From Piliocolobus tephrosceles (lineage: Eukaryota > Chordata > Mammalia > Primates > Cercopithecidae), in contig NC_045435.1 in assembly GCF_002776525.5 (NCBI RefSeq), forward strand, positions 125,762,145 to 125,826,144: a stretch of 64,000 bases of DNA, in the 5' to 3' direction. Numbering within the stretch: position 1 is the first letter of the stretch; every line of letters begins with the position of its first letter. The translations under genes were made by a program, and so were the position numbers. Below are positions 50,760 through 64,000 of the stretch, piece after piece. Under the pieces are notes generated by a model. It ran no database searches. It was not told the origin of the DNA and saw only the letters and a program-made list of their open reading frames with translations.

Positions 50760-52186
50760 CATGATAAATGCAACGGTACCTCACATTTCAATACTAACAT
50801 TGATTATAAATGGGGTAAATGCTCCACTTAAAAGATACAGAACCACAGAATGGATAAGAACTCACCAACGACCTGCTGTCTTCAGGAGACACACCTAACA
50901 CATAAGGATTCACATAAACTTAAAGTAAAGGGGTAGGGTGAGAAAAGGCATTTCATGCAAATGGATATCAAAAGCAAGCAGGGGTAGCTATTCTTATATC
51001 AGACAAAACAAACTTTAAAGCAACAGTGGTTAAAAGAGACAAAGAGGAACATTATATAATGATAAAAGGCCTGGTCTAACAGGAACATATGGCAATCCTA
51101 AACATATATGCACCTAACACTAGAGCTCCCAAATTTATAAAAACAATTACTAATAGACCAAAGAAATGAGATAGACAGAAACACTGTAATAGTGGGGGAC
51201 TTTAATACTCCACTAACAGCACTAGACAGGTTTTCAAGACAGAAAGTCAACAAAGAAACAATGGATTTAAACTATAACCTGGAATAAATGGACTTAACAG
51301 ATATATACAGAACATTTCATCCAACAACCACAAAATACACATTCTATTCAACGGCACATGGAACTTTCTCCAAGATAGGCCATATGATAGGTCATAAAAT
51401 GAGCCTTAATAAAGTTAAGAAAAGTGAAATATCAAGCACTTTCTTAGACCACAGTGGAATACAACTGGAAATCTTGTCCTAGAGGAAACTTAAAAACCAT
51501 GCAAATACATGGAAATTAAATAACCTGCTCCTAAATAAGCATTAGGTCAAAAACAAAATCAAGATGGAAATTTAAAATGATTCGAACTGAATGACAATAA
51601 TTACACAACCTATCAAAACCTCTGGGATACAATTAAGGTGGTGCTAAGAGGAAAGTTCATAGCACTAAACACCTAAATCAAAATGTCTGAAAGAGCACAG
51701 ACAATCTAGAGTCACACCTCAAGGAACTAGAAACAAGAACAAACCAAATCCAAACCCAGCAGAAGAAAGGAAACAACCAAAATCAGAGCAGAACTATATG
51801 AAATTGAAACAAACAAACAAACAAAATACAAAAGGTAAATGAAGCAAAAATCTGATTCTTTGAAAAGATAAATAAAATTGATAGATCATTAGCAAGATTA
51901 ACCAAGAAAAGAAGAGAGAAAATCCATATAACCTCACTGAGAAATGAAACAGGAGATTTTACAACTGACACCACTGAAATACAAAAGATCATACAAGGCT
52001 ACCATGAACACCTTTATGCACACAAACCAGAAAACTTAGAATAGATGGACAAATTCCTGGAAAAATATAACCCTCCTCCTGCTCTTTCAGACTTTTTAAT
52101 GCAGGTGCTAAATCAGGGAGAATTAGATATCTGAACAAACCAATAACAAGCAGTGAGATTGAAATGATAATTTAAAAATTACCAAA
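50760..52186 (+). pseudogene. L1 ORF2 endonuclease region of the old host L1
   Basis: Starts at an ATG (50760) 80 bp after ORF1. The AP-like endonuclease is visible but shifted between frames: an INGVNA-like word (50810), LQETHLT near 50880, a SDKTNF piece near 51000, GDFNTPL near 51200, and [13 protein letters not shown] sequence near 51460. The interval continues to the linker and early RT, where the younger twin-primed L1 was inserted at 52187. Many stops; inactive. Confidence 0.8.
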
Positions 52187-52699
52187 TAATTTTTTCATGT
52201 GTCTGTTGGCTGTATGAATGTCTTCTTTTGAGAAATGTCTGTTCATATCCTTTGCCCACTTTTTGATGGGGTTGTTTGTTTTTTTCTTGTAAATTTGTTT
52301 GAGTTCTTTGTATATTCTGGATATTAGCCCTTTGTCAGATGAGTAGATTGCAAAAATTTTCTCCCATTCTGTAGGTTGCCTGTTCACTCTGATGGTAGTT
52401 TCTTTTGCTGTGCAAAAGCTCTTTAGTTTAATCATATCCCATTTGTCAATTTTGGCTTTTGCTGCCGTTGCTTTGGGTGTTTTAGACATGAAGTCCTTGC
52501 CCATGCCTATGTCCTGAATGGTACCACCTAGGTTTTCTTCTAGGGTTTTTATGGTATTAGGTCTAACATTTAAGTCTCTAATCAATCTTGAATTAACTTT
52601 CATATAAGGAGTAAGGAAAGGATCCAGTTTCAACTTTCTACTTATGGCTAGCCAATTTTCCCAGCACCATTTAATGCATCATCACTGGCCATCAGAGAA

Positions 52700-53218
52700 A
52701 TGCAAATCAAAACCATAATGAGATACCATCTCACACCAGTTAGAATGGCAATCATTAAAAAGTCAGGAAACAACAGGTGCTGGAGAGGATGTGGAGAAAT
52801 AGGAACACTTTTACACTGTTGGTGGGATTGTAAACTAGTTCAACCATTATGGAAAACAGTATGGCGATTCCTCAAGGATCTAGATCTAGATGTACCATAT
52901 GACCCAGCCATCCCACTACTGGGTATATGCCCAAAGGATTATAAATCATGCTGCTATAAAGACATATGCACACGTATGTTTATTGCGGCACTATTCACAA
53001 TAGCAAAGTCTTGGAATCAACCCAAATGTCCATCTGTGACAGACTGGATTAAGAAAATGTGGCACATATACACCATGGAATACTATGCAGCCATAAAAAA
53101 GGATGAGTTTGTATCCTTTGTAGGGACATGGATGCAGCTGGAAACCATCATTCTTAGCAAACTATCACAAGAAGAGAAAACCAAACACCGCATGTTCTCA
53201 CTCATAGGTGGGAACTGA
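52700..53218 (+). pseudogene. L1 ORF2 C-terminal domain (172 codons, open)
   Basis: An uninterrupted frame in the plus arm of the twin-primed L1 covers the ORF2p cysteine-rich C-terminal domain. The [18 protein letters not shown] motif (Cys residues of the zinc-like element) is intact, and the normal end FSLIGGN is present at 53218. It has no N-terminal portion and no promoter, so it is a fragment. Its intactness shows the insertion is young relative to its host. Confidence 0.88.
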
Positions 53219-53271
53219 ACAATGAGATCACTTGGACTTGGGAAGGGGAACATCACACATCGGGGCCTATC

Positions 53272-53298
53272 ATGGGGAGGGGGGAGGGGGGAGGGATT
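53272..53298 (+). promoter_or_regulatory. L1 3' UTR G-rich tract (G-quadruplex candidate)
   Basis: The plus strand has four G-runs separated by single A ('ggggaggggggagggggg' and 'aggg'). A similar purine tract is a known conserved element of L1PA 3' UTRs with G-quadruplex potential. Confidence 0.7.
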
Positions 53299-53462
53299 GC
53301 ATTGGGAGTTATACCTGATATAAATGACGAATTGATGGGTGCTGACGAGTTGATGGGTGCAGCACACAAACATGGCACAAGTATACATATGTAACAAACC
53401 TGCACATTATGCACATATACCCTAGAACTTAAAGTATAACAATAAAAAGAAAAAAAAAGAAA

Positions 53463-53986
53463 AAAAATTATCAAAAAAAAAAAAAAAAGCCCAAGACCAG
53501 ACCAATTCACAGCAGAATTCTACCAGACATTCAAATAAGAATTAGTACCAATCATTTTGATAGTATTCCATAAGACAGAGAAAGAAGGAACACCCCTCCC
53601 CACCAACTTATTTTATGAAGCCAGCATCACCCTAATACCCGAACCAGGAAAGGACGCAGCCAAAAAAGGAAACTAGAGACCAATATCCTTGATGAACATA
53701 GATACTAAAGTCCTTAACAAAATACTAGCTAACCAATCTAACAACAGAGCAAAAAGAAAATCCACCATGATCAAGTGGGTTTCATACCAGGGATGCAGGG
53801 ATAGTTTAACATATGCAAGTCAATAAATGTGATGCACCACATAAACAGAACCGAAAACAAAAATCACAAGATCATCTCAATAGATGCAGAAAAAGCATTC
53901 GACAAAGTCCAGCATCGCTTTATGATTAAAACTCAGCAAAATCGGCATACAATGGACATAGCTTAATGTAATAAAAGCCATCCATG
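53463..53986 (+). pseudogene. L1 ORF2 RT segment of the old host L1 between two younger L1s
   Basis: Covers the region from PRPDQFTAEFYQ-like sequence through LMNIDTKVLNKIL and the GFIPGMQG word (53780-53805) to [13 protein letters not shown] (about 53872-53910), the first catalytic-Asp motif of RT. Indels and stops break the frame. The segment ends at the target site of the full-length L1, and the RT continues at 60246. Confidence 0.8.
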
Positions 53987-54040
53987 GATTGCCTATCGCC
54001 AAGCGGTGACACTATCCCCTGTCACCAAGCGAAGAGTGTT
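53987..54040 (+). other. 54-bp non-L1 leader between target duplication and L1 5' end
   Basis: Starts 'gattgcctatcgccaagcgg' and ends 'gaagagtgtt'. Contains GGTGAC/GTCACC inverted 6-mers (54005-54010 and 54021-54026, 10-base loop) and a repeated CAAGCG. It is inside the duplicated target site, so it arrived with the L1 insertion. A 5' transduction or a template-switch addition are the natural explanations. Confidence 0.75.
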
Positions 54041-55069
54041 GGAGCAAGATGGCCGAATAGGAACAGCTCCAGTCTCCAACTCCCAGCACGAGCGACACAG
54101 AACACCGGTGATTTCTGCATTTTCAACTGAGGTACTGGGGTCATCTCACTACAGAGTGCCGGACAATCGGTGCTGGTCAGCTGCTGCAGCCCGACCAGCG
54201 AGAGCTGAAGCAGGGTGAGGCATCGCCTCACCTGGGAAGCACAAGGGGGAAGGGAGTCCCTTTTCCTAGCCAGGGGAACTGAGACACACAACACATGGAA
54301 AATCAGGTGACTCCCACCCCAATACTGCGCTTTGAGCAAATGGGCACACCAGGAGATTGTATCCCACACCTGGCCAGGAGGGTCCCATGGCCACGGAGCC
54401 TCCCTCATTGCTAGCACAACAGTCTGCGATCTAACTGCAAGGCATCAGCGAGACTGGGGGAGGGGCGCCCACCATTGCTGAGGCTTAAGTAGGTAAACAA
54501 AGCCACTGGGAAGCTCGAACTGGGTGGAGCTCACAGCAGCTCAAGGAAACCTGCCTGTCACTGTAGACTCCACTTCTGGGGACAGGGCACAGCTAAACAA
54601 CAACAACAAGAAAAAACAGCAGAAACCTTTACAGAGGCAAATGACTCTGTCTGACAGCTTTGAAGAGAGCAGTGGATCTCCCCACATGGAGGTTGAGATC
54701 TGAGAAGGGACAGACTGCCTGCTCAAGTGGGTCCCTGACCCCTGAGTAGCCTAACTGGGAGACATCCCAAACTAGGGGCAGTCTGACACCCCACAACTCA
54801 CAGGGTGGGGTACACACCTGAGAGGAAGCTTCCAAAGTAAGAATCAGACATGTACACTCGCTGTTCAGCAATATTCTATCTTCTGCAACCTCTGCTGATG
54901 ATACCCAGGCAAACAGGGTCTGGAGTGGACCTCAAGCAATCTCCAACAGACCTGCAGCTGAGGGTCCTGACTGTTAGAAGGAAAACTATCAAACAGGAAG
55001 GACATCTATACCAAAACCCCATCAGTATGTCACCATCATCAAAGACCAGAGGCAGATAAAACCACAAAG
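54041..55069 (+). promoter_or_regulatory. L1 5' UTR / internal promoter
   Basis: The GC-rich 1.03-kb 5' UTR has the order expected of L1PA. The YY1-type site CAAGATGGCC is intact at 54045-54054, directly at the 5' end where it sets the start site in primate L1s. Sequence differences from human-specific L1 5' UTRs suggest an older or non-hominoid subfamily. Confidence 0.85.
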
Positions 55070-56087
55070 ATGGGGAAAAAGCAGGGCAGAAAAGCTGGAA
55101 ATTCAAAAAATAAGAGCGCATCTCCCCCTGCAAAGGAGCGCAACTCATCACCAGCAACGGATCGAAGCTGGTCAGAGAATGACTTTGACAAGATGAGAGA
55201 AGAAGGCTTCAGTCCATCAAACTTCACAGAGCTAAAGGAGTAATTATGTACCCAGCGCAAAGAAACTAAAAATCTTGAAGAAAAAGTGGAAAAACTGACA
55301 GCTAGAATAATTAATGTAGAGAAGGTCATAAATGAAATGACAGAGATAAAAACCATGACACGAGAAGTACGTGACAATTGCACAAACTTCAGTAACTGAC
55401 TCGATCAACTGGAAGAAAGAGTATCAGCGATTGAGGATCAAATGAATGAAATGAAGCGAGAAGAGAAACCAAAAGAAAAAAGAAGAAAAAGAAATGAACA
55501 AAGCCTGCAAGACCTATGGGATTATGTGAAAAGACCAAATCTACGTCTGATTGGGGTTCTTGAAAGTGAGGAGGAAAATGGAACCAAGTGGGAAAACACT
55601 CTTCAGGATATCATCCAGGAGAACTTCCCCAACTTAGTAGGGCAGGCCAACATTCAAATTCAGGAAATACAGAGAATGCCACAAAGACACTCCTCGAGAA
55701 GAGCAACTCCAAGACACATAATTGCCAGATTCACCAAAGTTGAAATGAAGGAAAAAAATCTTAAGAGCAGCCAGAGAGAAAGGTCAGGTTACCCACAAAG
55801 GGAAGCCCATCAGACTAACAGCAGATCTCTTGGCAGAAACTCTCCAAGCCAGAAGAGAGTGGGGGCCAATATTCAACATTCTTAAAGAAAAGAATTTTAA
55901 ACCCAGAATTTCATATCCAGCCAAACTAAGTTTCATTAGTGAAGGAGAAATAAAATTCTTTACAGATAAGCAAATGCTTAGAGATTTTGTCACCACCAGG
56001 CCTGCCTTACAAGAGACCCTGAAGGAAGCCCTAAACATGGAAAGGAACAACCAGTACCAGCCATTGCAAAAACATGCCAAAATGTAA
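55070..56087 (+). pseudogene. L1 ORF1 (broken) of the younger full-length L1
   Basis: Starts at ATG 55070 (MGKKQGRKAG), the normal L1PA start. TAA stops the frame at 55241-55243 (codon 58) and TGA at 55397-55399 (codon 110), both in the coiled-coil N-terminal half. From 55442 the frame is open through the RRM and most of the C-terminal domain. An extra A in the A-run near 55750 then shifts the frame, and the C-terminal end (ETLQARREWGPIFNILKEKN, KQMLRDFV) is in the next frame to its normal stop at 56085-56087. Length without the lesions is about the usual 338 residues. The product is not expected to function. Confidence 0.9.
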
Positions 56088-56150
56088 AGACCATCGAGGC
56101 TAGGAAGAAACTGCATCAACTAATGAGCAAAATAACCAGTTAATATCATA

Positions 56151-59968
<3,818 letters not shown>

Positions 59969-60021
59969 ACAATGAGATCCCTTGGACTCAGGAAGGGGAA
60001 CATCACAAACCGGGGCCTATC

Positions 60022-60048
60022 ATGGGGAGGGGGAAGGGGGGAGGGATT
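60022..60048 (+). promoter_or_regulatory. L1 3' UTR G-rich tract (second copy)
   Basis: The same position in the 3' UTR as the tract at 53272-53298, with 'ggggagggggaagggggg' followed by 'aggg'. It shares the nearby duplicated 18-base unit (gacgaattgatgggtgct / gacgagttgatgggtgca), which the twin-primed L1 also has. Confidence 0.7.
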
Positions 60049-60230
60049 GCATTGGGAGTTATACCTGATATAAATGACGAATTGATGGGTGCTGACGAGT
60101 TGATGGGTGCAGCACACCAACATGGCAGAAGTATACATATGTAACAAACCTGCACGTTATGCACATGTACCCTAGAACTTAAAGTATAATAATAAAAAAT
60201 AAAAATAAATTTTAAAAAAATTAAATAACA

Positions 60231-60241
60231 CCCCCCCCCCC
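60231..60241. repeat. C11 tract in L1 tail
   Basis: Eleven C in a row between the L1 A-rich tail and the target duplication. Homopolymeric C inside an L1 tail is unusual. Confidence 0.85.
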
Positions 60242-62040
60242 AAAAAAAAGCCATCTATGACAAACCCACAGCCAACATAACACTGAATGGGGAAAAGTTC
60301 AAAGCATTCTCTCTAAGAATAGGAAGAACGTAATGATGCCCAATCTCACTACTCCTCTTCAACAGAGTACTGGAAGTCCTAGTCAGAGCAATCAGACTAG
60401 AGAAGGAAATAAAAGGCATCCAAATCAGTAAAGAGGAAATCAAACTGTCCCTGTTTGTTGACTATATGATCATTTAACTTGAAAATCCTAAGGACTCCTC
60501 CAGAAAGATCCTAGAACTGATAAAAGAATTCAGCAAAGTTTCTGGATACAAGATTAATGTTCACAAATCAGTAGGTGTTCTATACACCAACAATGGCCAC
60601 ATAGAGAATCAAATGAAGAACTCAATCCCTTTAACAAAAGCTGCCAAAAAAAGAAATAAAATAAAATAATAATAAAAAATACACTCAGGAATATACCTAA
60701 CAAAGGAGTGCAAAGACCTCTACAAGGAAAACTACAAAACACTGCTGAAAGAAATCATAGGTGACACAAACAAATGAAAACACATCCTATGCTCATGGAT
60801 GGGTGTAGAATCAGTATTTTGAAAATGACCATAATGCCAAAAGCTATCTCCAAATTCAATGCAATCCCCATGAAAATACCACCATCGTTGTTCACAGAAT
60901 TAGAAAAAAACAATTCTAAAATTCACATGGAACCAAAAAAGAGCCTGCATAGCCTAAGCAAGACTAAGCAAAAAGAACAATTCTGGAGGCATCACACTAC
61001 CAAATTTCAAACTATGCTGTAAAGGCATAATCACCAAAACAGCATGGTGCTGGTATAAAAATAGGCGCATAGACCAACGGAACAGAACAGAGAACCCAGG
61101 AATAAACCCAAATACTTACAGACACAACTGATCGTTGACAAAGCAAACAGAAACATAAAGTGGGGAAAGGACACCCTTTTCAACAAATGCTGCTGGAATA
61201 ACTGGCTAGCCACATGTAGCAGAATGAAACTGAATCCTCATCTCTCACCTTATGGAAAATCAACCCAAGAAGGATTAAGGACTTAAACCTAAGACCTGAA
61301 ACTATAAACATTCTAGAAGATAACATTGGAAAAACCCTTCTAGACATTGGCTTAGGCAAGGATTGCATGACCAAAAACCCAAAAGCAAATGCAATACAAA
61401 CCAAGATAAATAGCTGGGACCTAATTAAACTAAAGAGCTTTTGTGTGGCAAAAGGAATAGTCAGAAGAGTAAACAGATAACCCACAGAGTGAGAGAAAAT
61501 CATCACAATCTATACATCTGACAAACCACTAATATCCAGAAACTACAACTAAACTCAACAAATCAGTAAGAAAAAAACGAACAATCCCATCAAAAAGTGG
61601 GCTAAGGACATGAGTAGACAATTCTCAAAAGAAGACATACAAACAGCCAACAAATATATAATAAAATGCTCAACATCATTAATGCATTAATGATCAGGGA
61701 AATGCAAATCAAAACCACAATGTGATACCACCTCACTCCTGCAAGAATGGCCATAATCAAACAATCCAAAAACGAAAGATGTTGGTATAGATGCAGTGAT
61801 CAGGCAACACTTTTACACTGCTGGTGGGAATTTAAACTAGTACAGCCATTATGGAGATTCCTTAAAGAACCGAAAGTAGAACAACCATTGATCCAGCAAT
61901 CCCACTGCAGGGTATTTACCCAGAGGAAAATAAGCCATTATTGAAAAAAAGATACGTGCACATGCATGTTTATAGCAGCACAATAAACAGTTGCAAAATC
62001 CTGGAACCAACCCAAATGCCCATCAATCAATGAGTGGATA

Positions 62041-62057
62041 TAGGTAGGTAGGTAGAT

Positions 62058-62104
<47 letters not shown>

Positions 62105-62114
62105 NNNNNNNNNN

Positions 62115-62165
<51 letters not shown>

Positions 62166-62172
62166 CGATCTA
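62041..62172. repeat. (GATA)n tetranucleotide repeat with a 10-N gap
   Basis: Starts as 'taggtaggtaggtagatgat' and becomes pure GATA/TAGA repeats to about 62166. Ten N at 62105-62114 mark an assembly gap inside the array, so the true copy number is unknown. It interrupts the L1 word 'caatgagtggata'. Confidence 0.95.
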
Positions 62173-62182
62173 TTTATATATA

Positions 62183-62294
62183 AAACTATTCATTCAATAT
62201 TTATATTTTGTTAGGTATTATAAGTAATGTAGAGATGATTTAAAATATACAGGAGGATTGTGTAGGTTATATGCAAATGTGACACCATTTTATA
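62183..62294 (+). repeat. Copied MER2 segment inside the old L1
   Basis: Nearly matches 62822-62931, which is the genuine continuation of the split MITE. Both read 'aagtaat(g/c)tagagatgattt' and 'attgtgtaggttatatgcaa'. It is in the same orientation, follows the GATA array and is followed by an AT-rich run that leads back into L1 sequence. Confidence 0.8.
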
Positions 62295-62398
62295 TATACA
62301 CATATATTCCATCATATATATACTTATGTGTATAAATACATAAATATACATATATTCTATATATATGAATATATATGTATATATATATATGATGGAAT
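62295..62398. repeat. AT-rich dinucleotide block
   Basis: Runs of 'atatata' and 'cacatata' between the copied MER2 segment and the point where L1 sequence resumes ('gatggaatattatttggc'). Confidence 0.85.
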
Positions 62399-62757
62399 AT
62401 TATTTGGCCATTCCTTTTTGGGAATGAATTAACAGCATTTGCAATGACCTAGATGAGATTGGAGATTATTATTCTAAATGAAGTAACTCAGGAATCGAAA
62501 ACCAAACATCGTATGTTCTCACTGATACGTGGGAGCTAAGCTATGAGGACAAAAGGCATAAGAATGATATAATGGACCTTTGGGACTTGGTGGGAAGAGT
62601 AGGGGTGCGGTGAGAGATAAAAGACAACATATATGTTTCACTGTATACTGCTTGGTTGATGGCTGCACGAGGATCTCAAAAATCACCACTAAAGAACTTA
62701 TTCATGTAATCAAATACCACCTGTACCCCAATAACTCATGGTAAATAAAAAATATAT

Positions 62758-63011
62758 ATATTCCCCAAAAAGGAATAAAAAATAGCAATACAGCAATAAA
62801 AGTAATAAAAATAATAGAGTATAACTATTTATAGAGTATTGATATTTTACTGGGTATTGTAAGTAATCTAGAGATGATTTAAAAAATACAGGATTGTGTA
62901 GGTTATATGCAAATGCTACACCATTTTATACAGGGCACTTGGGAGTCTGTGGATGCTGGTATCTGCAGTGGGTCCTGAAACCAATCTCCCTTGGATACCA
63001 GAGGGCATCTG
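62758..63011 (+). mobile_element. MER2-like Tigger MITE, right part
   Basis: Begins with the target duplication of the 23-kb insertion, passes through 'aagtaatctagagatgattt' and 'ccattttatacagggcactt', and ends with the terminal inverted repeat 'ggataccagagggcatctg'. The TA at 63012-63013 matches the TA before the left part. Together with 39618-39696 it makes one MITE of about 0.3 kb. Confidence 0.75.
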
Positions 63012-63013
63012 TA

Positions 63014-63051
63014 TAATTACTACTTCTTTCTTTTAATTAGTGTTAACGTGG
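63014..63051 (-). mobile_element. Ancient L1M fragment (right part)
   Basis: 'ttctttcttttaattagtgt' continues the reverse-oriented L1M endonuclease region that stopped at 39617 ('ggattagtata'). This is a short but position-consistent match. It ends where an MLT1 LTR begins. Confidence 0.5.
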
Positions 63052-63270
63052 TGTCTTAGTTAGTTCAGGTTGCTATAACAAAGTACCATAGATTGAGTGG
63101 TTTATAAACAACAAAAACTTATCTCTTATACTTCTGGAGGCTTGAAGTCCAAGATCTGGGTATCAGCATGAGGGCTCTCTTCCAGGTTGCAGACTGCAGT
63201 CTCTTGTTGCATCCTCACATGATGGAAAGAGGACTAGAAAGCTTTCTAGGGTCTTATCCATGAATGAAAG
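63052..63270 (-). mobile_element. Truncated MLT1-type LTR, minus strand
   Basis: 'tgtcttagttagttcaggtt', 'gctataacaaagtaccatag', 'tttataaacaacaaaaactt', 'ttctggaggcttgaagtcc' and 'tgcatcctcacatgatggaa' follow the MLT1 LTR in reverse. It stops before the second half of the LTR. Confidence 0.7.
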
Positions 63271-64000
63271 AAATCTTCCACAACACCGACCCAAATTATT
63301 TTACCAATCTTAACTTCTGATATATCCCTAATATCTTAAGCTGTCATCTCATCAACCTTATCATAGTTCTCCAAATGACTCTTATATTCTCTGAACTCAC
63401 CTGTTCCCTTATACTTCTTCATAGACTTGTAAATCTCATAAAAATATACTCTATTTATCAAGGCCAATATCAAGCCTTTCTCAATGTTATCAATTAGATA
63501 TTCTCTCTTCCTTCTCTGGTGCCTACAGCAGTATATTTGTGTGGGAAATGACACTTGTTGACACCACAGTATAGTCAAGTGTGCCCTTGTGTTATTTCCT
63601 AGATTTAATGGAAGCTTCTCCAATGAACCCAATGCACCTTGATCATTTTCTCTCCCAGGCACTACCTGGTATCCTACCCAGCAAAGAGCAGGAATAAAAC
63701 AAATCTGTGCCTCAGTAAAAATTATATGGAAGCAAACTTTTTCTAAATAAAATAAAATAAAAACACCTATTTAAATGAAATTCTCTTACCCATTGAGTCT
63801 TAATGACCCCAATATGTAGTCAAATAGATACCTAGACATATACCTTTAAGAAAAATGAGTAAAAAGTGGTACTCTTCAAACTAATGATCAACATAATCAA
63901 CTGATTGAAATTAAACACCTTCTAAAACAAGAAATACTTCTGCTAAGTACATAATTATATACATGCTGTTTAAAAATATGAATTGTCATCAAAGAATTCA
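63271..64000. other. Unassigned stretch at window end
   Basis: No gene or repeat family recognised. A 108-codon minus-strand frame (63336-63662) has no motif and no supporting signals. Confidence 0.45.

Larger units (their letters stand above)
52187..53462 (+). mobile_element. Young L1PA-type insertion, twin-primed (5' inverted)
   Basis: The first part (about 52187-52673) is the reverse complement of ORF2 sequence and the second (about 52674-53462) is plus-strand ORF2 C-terminus, 3' UTR and A-rich tail. The break lies at 'cagcaccattta|atgcatcatcactggc', and the two arms are adjacent in the source element. Target duplications are 'aaaaattaccaaa' (52174-52186) and 'aaaaattatcaaa' (53463-53475). 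It lies inside ORF2 of the old L1, which resumes at 'agcccaagaccagaccaatt'. Its 3' UTR carries the same internal duplication as the L1 at 53987-60245. Confidence 0.9.
60246..62540 (+). pseudogene. L1 ORF2 C-terminal two-thirds of the old host L1
   Basis: Continues the RT from 'agccatctatgacaaaccca' ([10 protein letters not shown]). The active site at 60454-60465 reads FVDY where L1 has FADD, so the second Asp is lost. The thumb and cysteine-rich C-terminal region can be followed to about 61,990, then the frame is interrupted by a microsatellite and a copied MER2 piece (62041-62398). It resumes with 'gatggaatattatttggcca' and ends near 62540. Many stops throughout. Confidence 0.8.

Noticed and set aside
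54022..54417. 131-codon antisense frame in the L1 5' UTR
   Set aside because: GC-rich 5' UTR sequence commonly leaves long antisense frames. It does not match the short ORF0 position with certainty and no start context supports it.
62041..62172. Repeated units at regular spacing, considered as a CRISPR-like or satellite array
   Set aside because: The unit is a plain 4-bp GATA microsatellite without spacers, in a primate genome.
63336..63662. 108-codon minus-strand frame near the window end
   Set aside because: No motif, no conserved context, and low-complexity Lys/Tyr-rich composition expected of AT-rich DNA.

Overview
The window looks like AT-rich intergenic (or deep intronic) DNA from a catarrhine primate. 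I find no host protein-coding gene, no functional RNA gene and no CRISPR or bacterial feature. The evidence is the repeat content: AluY/AluS-like elements, primate L1s with recognisable ORF1/ORF2, an HML-3/MER9-type solo LTR, MaLR LTRs, MIR remnants and a class I endogenous retrovirus. Two of the younger L1s share a short tandem duplication in the 3' UTR that I associate from memory with Old World monkey L1 lineages. That makes a macaque- or baboon-like genome more likely than an ape, but this is an inference.

Layout. 1-10.2 kb: mostly unassigned AT-rich sequence, a solo MST-type LTR (about 3085-3437), a complete two-LTR MaLR element on the minus strand (4462-7054) that captured a right-half Alu, and an AluY-like element (7218-7540). 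10.2-17.6 kb: an ERVL-like LTR remnant, then an old near-full-length L1 on the minus strand, itself hit by an Alu and by a solo MER9-like LTR with a perfect 6-bp target duplication. 17.6-24.2 kb: an AluS-like element, an MLT1 LTR carrying a copied 85-bp block from 1.4 kb away, and a twin-primed (5'-inverted) L1. 24.2-38.6 kb: mostly old or unassigned sequence with MIR, ancient L1/HAL1-like remnants, an old LTR and an Alu monomer at the edge of a long quasi-palindrome.

38.6-63.06 kb is a nest of insertions. An ancient L1M fragment (minus strand) was entered by a MER2-like Tigger MITE at a TA site. The MITE was split by a full-length old L1 (plus strand, 39697-62757) with an 18-19 bp target duplication. 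That L1 was then interrupted by a class I ERV with both LTRs (41019-49557), a twin-primed young L1 (52187-53462), a full-length but mutated younger L1 (53987-60245) and a (GATA)n block next to a copied piece of MER2. The flanks of each guest rejoin into one continuous host element, so the order of events can be read directly.

Every element ORF I could follow is broken by stops or frameshifts. The longest surviving reading frame is a 330-codon piece of the retroviral pol gene. No element appears autonomous and I see no new host system. The unusual content is structural: nested insertions, two twin-primed L1s, templated local duplications, a fold-back palindrome at an Alu boundary, and an unexplained 54-bp leader on the full-length L1.
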